Shown one piece after another: positions 59,040 to 64,000 of a stretch of DNA of 64,000 nucleotides. The notes beneath the pieces are model-generated. The model made no database searches, had not been told where the DNA came from, and saw nothing but the letters and a program-made list of their open reading frames with translations. The position numbers and the translations under genes are program-made. Origin of the DNA: Ascaphus truei (lineage: Eukaryota > Chordata > Amphibia > Anura > Ascaphidae); contig WSYH01002485.1 of NCBI GenBank assembly GCA_036426205.1, forward strand, positions 21,889 to 85,888, in the 5' to 3' direction. The number at the start of each line of letters is the position of its first letter. Position 1 is the stretch's first letter.

Positions 59040-59515
59040 TGTATTTTTATATGTATTGGGGTATTTGTATATGTGTTGGGGGGCTTGGGGTTATTTTATA
59101 TATATATTGGGGAGCTTGGGGGTATTATTATATGTATTGGTGGGCTTGGGGGATTTGTTATATGTATTGGGGAAATTGTTATATGTATTGGTGGGCTTGG
59201 GGGAATTTTTCTATGTATTGGGGGGACTTGGGGGTATTTTTATATGTATTGGGGGGCTTGGGGGTATTTTTATTATATTGGAGCGATTGGGGGTATTTTA
59301 TATGTATTGGGGGGCTTGTGTTTTTTTATATGTATTGGGGGCTTGGGGGTATTTTAATATGTATTGGGGAGTTTGGGGGTATTTTTATATGTATTGGGGG
59401 GCTTGGGGTATATTTTATATGTATTGGGGGCTTGGGGGTATTTTCTATCTATTGAGGGCTTGGGGGAATTGTTATATGGGTTGGGGTATTTTTTATATGT
59501 ATTGGGGAGGGTTGT
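59040..59515 (+). repeat. Minisatellite TATGTATTGGGGGGCTTGGG
   Basis: About 15 imperfect units of roughly 30 bp (TTTTATATGTATTGGGG, then GCTTGGGGGTA). Decayed units continue at 59920..60090 after the inserted Tigger-like element. The 219-codon frame here is produced by the repeat. Confidence 0.9.
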
Positions 59516-59529
59516 TTTATTTATATGAT

Positions 59530-59568
<39 letters not shown>

Positions 59569-59898
59569 CAGGCATACCCCGGTTTAAGGACACTCACTTT
59601 AAGTACACTCGCGAGTAAGTACATCTCGCTCAATAGGCAAACGGCAGCTCACGCATGCGCCTGTCAGCACATCCTGAACAGCAATACTGTCTCCCTACCT
59701 GTACCAAAACTGTGAGCAAGTGGGGAGACTATAGAGCCTGTTACACATGCGTTACTTACATCAGTTATGCACGTATGACAATTGCAGTACAGCACATGTA
59801 TCGATAAGTGGGGAAAAGGTAGTGCTTCACTTTAAGTACATTTTCACTTTACATACATGCTCCGGTCCCATTGCGTACGTTAATGCGGGGTATGCCTG
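59569..59898. mobile_element. Tigger-like (Tc1/mariner) MITE, copy 2
   Basis: Inverted ends CAGGCATACCCCGG and GCGGGGTATGCCTG with TA on both sides. 330 bp, no transposase, nested inside the hAT-like element. Confidence 0.9.
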
Positions 59899-60183
59899 TA
59901 TATATATGGGGGTTAGATGTATTGTTTTTTTTAAAATGTGTATTGGGTAGGTGTGTTTATTGTATGCAATTGGTGGGGTGGGGGAGGTTGTATATATTTG
60001 GGGGGTGGGGATTTTTTTGTATGTATTTGGGGGTGGGAAGTTTTTTGCATTGGGGGTGGGAAGTTTTTTGGTATATATCTTGTGGGGGGAATTGTCTGAG
60101 GGGGGAGGTAATGAGTGAGCGTGGGGTAATTGACTTGACAGCGGGAGAGGAGAGAGAGGTTGAATGAGGAAAAGAGGGAGTAA

Positions 60184-60583
60184 GGCCGATTCCATGGTCC
60201 CTGCTGGCGTGCTGAGGCGCGCTGAGGCGCAGGGAAAGCGAGTGCTTTCCCTGGCCTTGCGGTTGCTTACCGCAAGCGCTCTCAGCAGCCGTCAGGGGGC
60301 GGTCCGGGGGCGGTCCGGGGCGGGCGCGTCACTGGCCGGGGGCGGGCCAGTGACGTCACGGAGCTGGTTCGCCCTCATTGGGCGAACCGCTCACGTGACC
60401 GGCCTGTCTCGCTGGCAAGCGGGGGAATTTTAAATTCCCCCAAGACCTGCGCTTCCGCAAGCACGCGGAAGCGCAGGTGAGCCCCTACTAAAGCCGCTCT
60501 AATTGCGGCTGTAGGGGCTCAGTGCTGAGCAGGAGCGCGCATCAGCACGCTTCCGCAAGCACGCAGCAAACATGTCCGGGGCC
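60184..60583. mobile_element. Harbinger-like MITE made of consecutive hairpins
   Basis: It is flanked by TAA/TAA (3-bp duplication) with ends GGCCGATTCCATG and CATGTCCGGGGCC. The interior is GC-rich and contains at least seven perfect or near-perfect hairpins in series, with stems of 8 to 19 bp. It is nested in the hAT-like element and related to 18340..18660 and 54873..55115. Confidence 0.75.
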
Positions 60584-60803
60584 TAAGAGTGAGACGCAGG
60601 GGAGAGAAATACATGCGAGGCAGGAGAGTGAGAGGGGTTGAGATGGAAGGGGGAGAAATACATGGGAAGAGGGGAGGGGTGAGAGGGGGCTCGTGAGGTG
60701 TGAAATGAGGGGAGGGCGGCTCGCAATACCGCTGACAGGGGGGGGGGGGGTGGTCTGCTTAAAATGTTTGCCCTGGGCCCTACGATTTCTTTTGGCGGCC
60801 CTG

Positions 60804-62530
60804 CTAGCACTTTGAAAGCCCAATAAGTACAAATGTGGTGACGGTCGCATCAAGCAGAGGAAGGGTTAAGTCTGAGGTGTGAGGATGGCATGTCTCTTAG
60901 ACAAGTATTAAACTGACTGCTGGGTTTTATTTGACACACACAAGACAACTAAAAAAAACGGTCACAAATATCCACTTAATCTGCCTCTGGGGCATTTCAG
61001 GAATTCAATGGATATCATTAACGAGGGACCCGCTGAAATGGATCTCAATGGATCTTAAAATCGGACAACATTTGTATGCAGTGGCAGTCAGTCACTCTTA
61101 GGAAAACACATTTTAAAACAAATGTACAGTATGCCTGGTAAAATTGATATACCTGCACCTTTACTGTAACAGTCACTAAACTGGTTAGTGGAAATGTTGC
61201 AGTCTGAAAGAATAAAAACAGCATAGCTTACTAGTGTAGTGTGTGTAGTTCTGTACATAGCAAAGACATTGTTATTGCACCAAAGAGCTTCCAATCTAAT
61301 GTCCGATCATGCATTAAAAGAGAAAGAGTCAATGTCACACTCAAGGTCACATGAAGCTGAGCTGACAGTATCCTTCTTAAAACCAAAAAAAAAAAAAAAA
61401 TCATGAAAATGTGTCAACATATACAATAAAAATTGGGGGGGGGGGGGTGAAGCTACAAAATTGCAGTTTTTGTGGCAGAAAATGGGTTCATTGATATTAA
61501 CTCCCTTCTAGTTCTGCTGGTACGTTTCTCCTTTTTATATGCACACGTATAGGAAGTTGGAGTATGACTCACCACTTCACTCAATGAGGCTGCTCTGAAT
61601 TCTCATTGTAGCTCTACATGGATTTCCTATAACTACGATTAACCGCCCCAACTGCAATCCAGATGTCCCACATGTTTCTAGTTAGAGTCCTGTGTGCGAA
61701 CGCTAAAGAAATATTGAGCAATTAGGCTCAGCACAAACAGGCCCTGAGCAATTTCAGATGCTGATATTCATACAGCTTCTACGTCCCCTATAAATGTAAC
61801 ATGATGGTTGCAACACATGGCACAATGTGTATATACCCAGCTTCTGCCCTCTCTGACTAGGGGAGGATCAGAAAGCATCTATCTTACTGGTACTGGAATG
61901 GAAAAGAGACATATACGAGCACATAACTTTCATACGGGTTACCCCACAGTGGATGGACATCATAGCGTTATTTGCCTCTACTTCTTCAACACCGTGTTGG
62001 TGTCATTTTGTTGTGATCACGTATAGAGGGTTATGTATAAGGCTCATCTGTCAGCATAAGAAACCAAAACACAATCTTTGGTGCGTATTAATATGGCTTG
62101 TAGAAATCTGCTGCACAGCTTTGTAGCACGCGACGACACGGGCACATGGCTGTGAACAGCAGAGCGTTGTGCGAGCAATCTTAAAAATGCTTAAAGCTCC
62201 CATTAATGAGAGAGAAGATAAGCCGAGGTGAAAAGTCACCAAGCTCTGCAAGGCGCACATTAGAAGCAGGACATTTTTGACATACTTGCCCAACTGTCTT
62301 CAGCAAAGAACTCACTGCAGATACATGTCACACCCCTCAGCTGAATTTAGCCCCCTCGCTGCGGAAAGGGAATTCAACATAAAGCGTCTGGGTCTCGAAA
62401 CAAGATTGGATGTAGAGCTAAATGTGTAAAGCTCCCAAACAAATCAATTATGAAACAGCCATTGGAAATAATGTAGTAGAAAAGATGTTACAGTACATGG
62501 CTTGAGTGCTCTCAATTTACTCGCATCGAA
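60804..62530. other. Unassigned stretch
   Basis: It contains a poly-A run (about 61385..61400) and a G run (about 61435..61447). No gene recognised. Confidence 0.4.
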
Positions 62531-62539
62531 ATTTCTCTT

Positions 62540-62945
62540 GATATCATCTTATCATCTGAGATCTGACTCCAAAAGACTGTTCATGGTTCCAAGGTTCAAC
62601 AAAGTATCCGTCCGCTCCTCCTTCTCTTACCGTGCACCCCAAAACTGGAACAATCTACCATAGACTCTCACAGCCGCCACCAGTCTAAGTTCTTTCAAAA
62701 CTAAAGCTCTCACATTTTAATCTGGTCTGTTACTGTTACTTACGCCTATAACATATATTATCTTTAACTGTGAATACAATGTCTTGTATATTATGTACTG
62801 TATAACCCTTCCCATTCATTGTAACTATGTATTTGTAACCATGTATTTGTCATTATAACTCTGTGTCCAGGACTTACTTGAAAACGAGAGGTAACTCTCA
62901 ATATATTACTTCCTGGTAAAACATTTTTATAAATAAATAAATACA
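62540..62945 (+). mobile_element. CR1/Rex-type LINE, 5'-truncated copy
   Basis: It contains FMVPRFNKVS and SFSYRAPQNWNNL in frame, equivalent to the end of the LINE at 44551..46339. The same 3' untranslated sequence follows (ACTTGAAAACGAGAGGTAAC) and an AAATAAATAAAT tail. Confidence 0.85.
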
Positions 62946-63065
62946 TTGATATAAATTCTTGAGCATTGTAGATGCTGCCACTTGAAAAGTGCTTTATTAT
63001 TATTGTTTATTCAAATGGGACCAATATATGCCACAGCTCTGCAGTACAGCATCACATTATACATA

Positions 63066-63250
63066 GGGTGACCAGACGTCCCAGTTTTGCCGGGACAGTC
63101 CCGTTTTTTCTGTCCTGTCCCAGTTGCCGGTCCGTCCCGGAAATGTTCCGGGTTTTGTCCCTGGTCCCGGTATTTAGATGCGGCGGCGGCGGTGAGGAGG
63201 ATGCGGCAACCAGTATTTTCTATGTACAGTAGAATGTGAATGAATGCTGT
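63066..63250 (+). mobile_element. DNA repeat start (TAGGGTGACCAGACGTCCC)
   Basis: It begins TAGGGTGACCAGACGTCCC with repeated GTCCCGG/CCGGGAC motifs, a common vertebrate DNA-transposon relic. The right end is not identified. Confidence 0.45.
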
Positions 63251-63494
63251 CGGGGGGATTGGATGAAGGAGGATGCCGGTGGCAGGGCTTAGAATGCCGG
63301 ACAGGCCACAAGGGATTGGCTGCAGGTCAGAGGATGCCAGGGGCGGGGCTTCTGCTTTGTGTAGAGCACACAGTGAGTGGGGGTGTGTGTGTCTTCCCGC
63401 TCATGGCTCCTCTGTCTTCTGGTGGCTGCGCGGTGTGCGTACCTCTTTCTGCCTCGGGTCCCAGCCAGGGGTAATGGGAGGTGGGGGGTTGTAC

Positions 63495-63585
63495 CTTTGC
63501 CTCCTGGCGCTCCCACCATTGCCTCCTGGCACTCCCATCATTGCTTCCTGGCTCTCCCACCGTTGCCTCCTGGCGCACCCTTCCC
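63495..63585 (+). repeat. 22-bp tandem repeat (TTGCCTCCTGGCGCTCCCAC)
   Basis: Four tandem units, diverged at a few positions. Confidence 0.85.
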
Positions 63586-63784
63586 CCCATTCCCCGGGTG
63601 CGGGAGATGGGTGTGGGGGTGGGCAGTGGTGATGCGCGGTTGCTGCCACTGGCTGGCGGACGGTGGGTTCAGGGGGAGGCAGGGAGCCGTCCGCTCGGAT
63701 AGCCGGCTTTCCTCTCTTCCCTCCCCCCGCACCCTCCTCCAGTCACTCACATCCGTCGCTGCCTCTGCTCTCGTACTCCACTTT

Positions 63785-64000
63785 GTGTGTGTTTGAGTGT
63801 ATGTATCAGTGGCTGTGTGTGTGTGTGTGTGTATCAGTGGCTGTGTGTGTATCAGCGGCTGTGTGTGTATCAGTGGTTGTGTGTGTGTGTGTGTGTGTGT
63901 GTATCAGTGGTTTTGTGTGTATATTAGTGGCTGTGTGTGTGTGTATCAGTGCCTGTGTGTGTGTCTGTGTGTGTGTGTATCAGTGGCTGTGTGTGTGTGT
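63785..64000 (+). repeat. TG microsatellite with ATCAGTGGCTG units
   Basis: (TG)n blocks regularly separated by TATCAGTGGCTG, a compound tandem repeat continuing past the window end. Confidence 0.95.

Larger units (their letters stand above)
58734..60803. mobile_element. hAT-like non-autonomous element with internal minisatellite
   Basis: Terminal repeats CAGGGCCGCCAACAG and (reverse) CAGGGCCGCCAAAAG are flanked by CTAGTACT/CTAGCACT, an 8-bp target duplication with one mismatch, as in hAT transposons. Inside lie a GC-rich left part, a minisatellite, a Tigger-like insertion, a hairpin-rich insertion and a GA-rich right part. No transposase. Confidence 0.8.

Noticed and set aside
59056..59715. 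219-codon frame rich in Gly, Tyr and Leu
   Set aside because: Repeats with the 30-bp minisatellite period and runs into the Tigger-like element; not a gene.

Overview
The window reads as vertebrate nuclear DNA, most likely from an amphibian and probably a frog. The clearest evidence is one recognisable host gene, BMP10, on the minus strand. It has two coding exons (22854..22524 and 15139..14193) separated by a 7.4 kb intron, and it encodes 425 residues, close to the usual length of vertebrate BMP10. The repeat content fits the same assignment: Penelope-like elements (PLEs) with hammerhead-type ends, Tigger-, Harbinger- and hAT-like non-autonomous DNA transposons, CR1/Rex-type and L1-type LINEs, and a chromodomain-bearing Ty3/Gypsy element. 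The exact species cannot be read from the sequence.

Layout. 0-14 kb lies 3' of BMP10 and holds a PLE tail, CT-rich DNA with a duplicated microexon-like unit, two hammerhead-like motifs, a 1 kb fold-back element, a Tigger-like element and two copies of a LINE 3' end. 14.2-22.9 kb is BMP10. 23-30 kb is dominated by minisatellites and microsatellites (a GAGTGAG-rich array, a G35 run, a long CA tract and a CAATACAGACAATAACCCC-type array) interrupted by two solo LTRs. 30.3-36.2 kb is a broken Gypsy/chromovirus element with both LTRs, a DNA element inside pol and a palindromic insertion inside the 3' LTR. 36.2-42 kb is low-complexity DNA with hAT-like, L1-like and PLE pieces. 43.3-53 kb is a three-level nest: a PLE split by a LINE, which is itself split by a 4.3 kb LTR element. 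53-58.7 kb holds mobile-element debris, including a short LTR-LTR element. 58.7-60.8 kb is a hAT-like element containing a minisatellite and two further nested elements. The end of the window is repeats and TG-rich DNA.

How it fits together. No second host protein-coding gene could be supported. BMP10 looks intact, with correct splice signals, a signal peptide, a furin site and seven mature-domain cysteines; everything else is mobile-element or tandem-repeat DNA around it. The most unusual object is the LTR element at 46340..50648. Its internal region has no recognisable pol, but it carries a CCHC zinc knuckle, coiled-coil-like sequence and a run of IQ-motif repeats with 23-residue spacing, resembling ASPM or myosin, broken by small indels.
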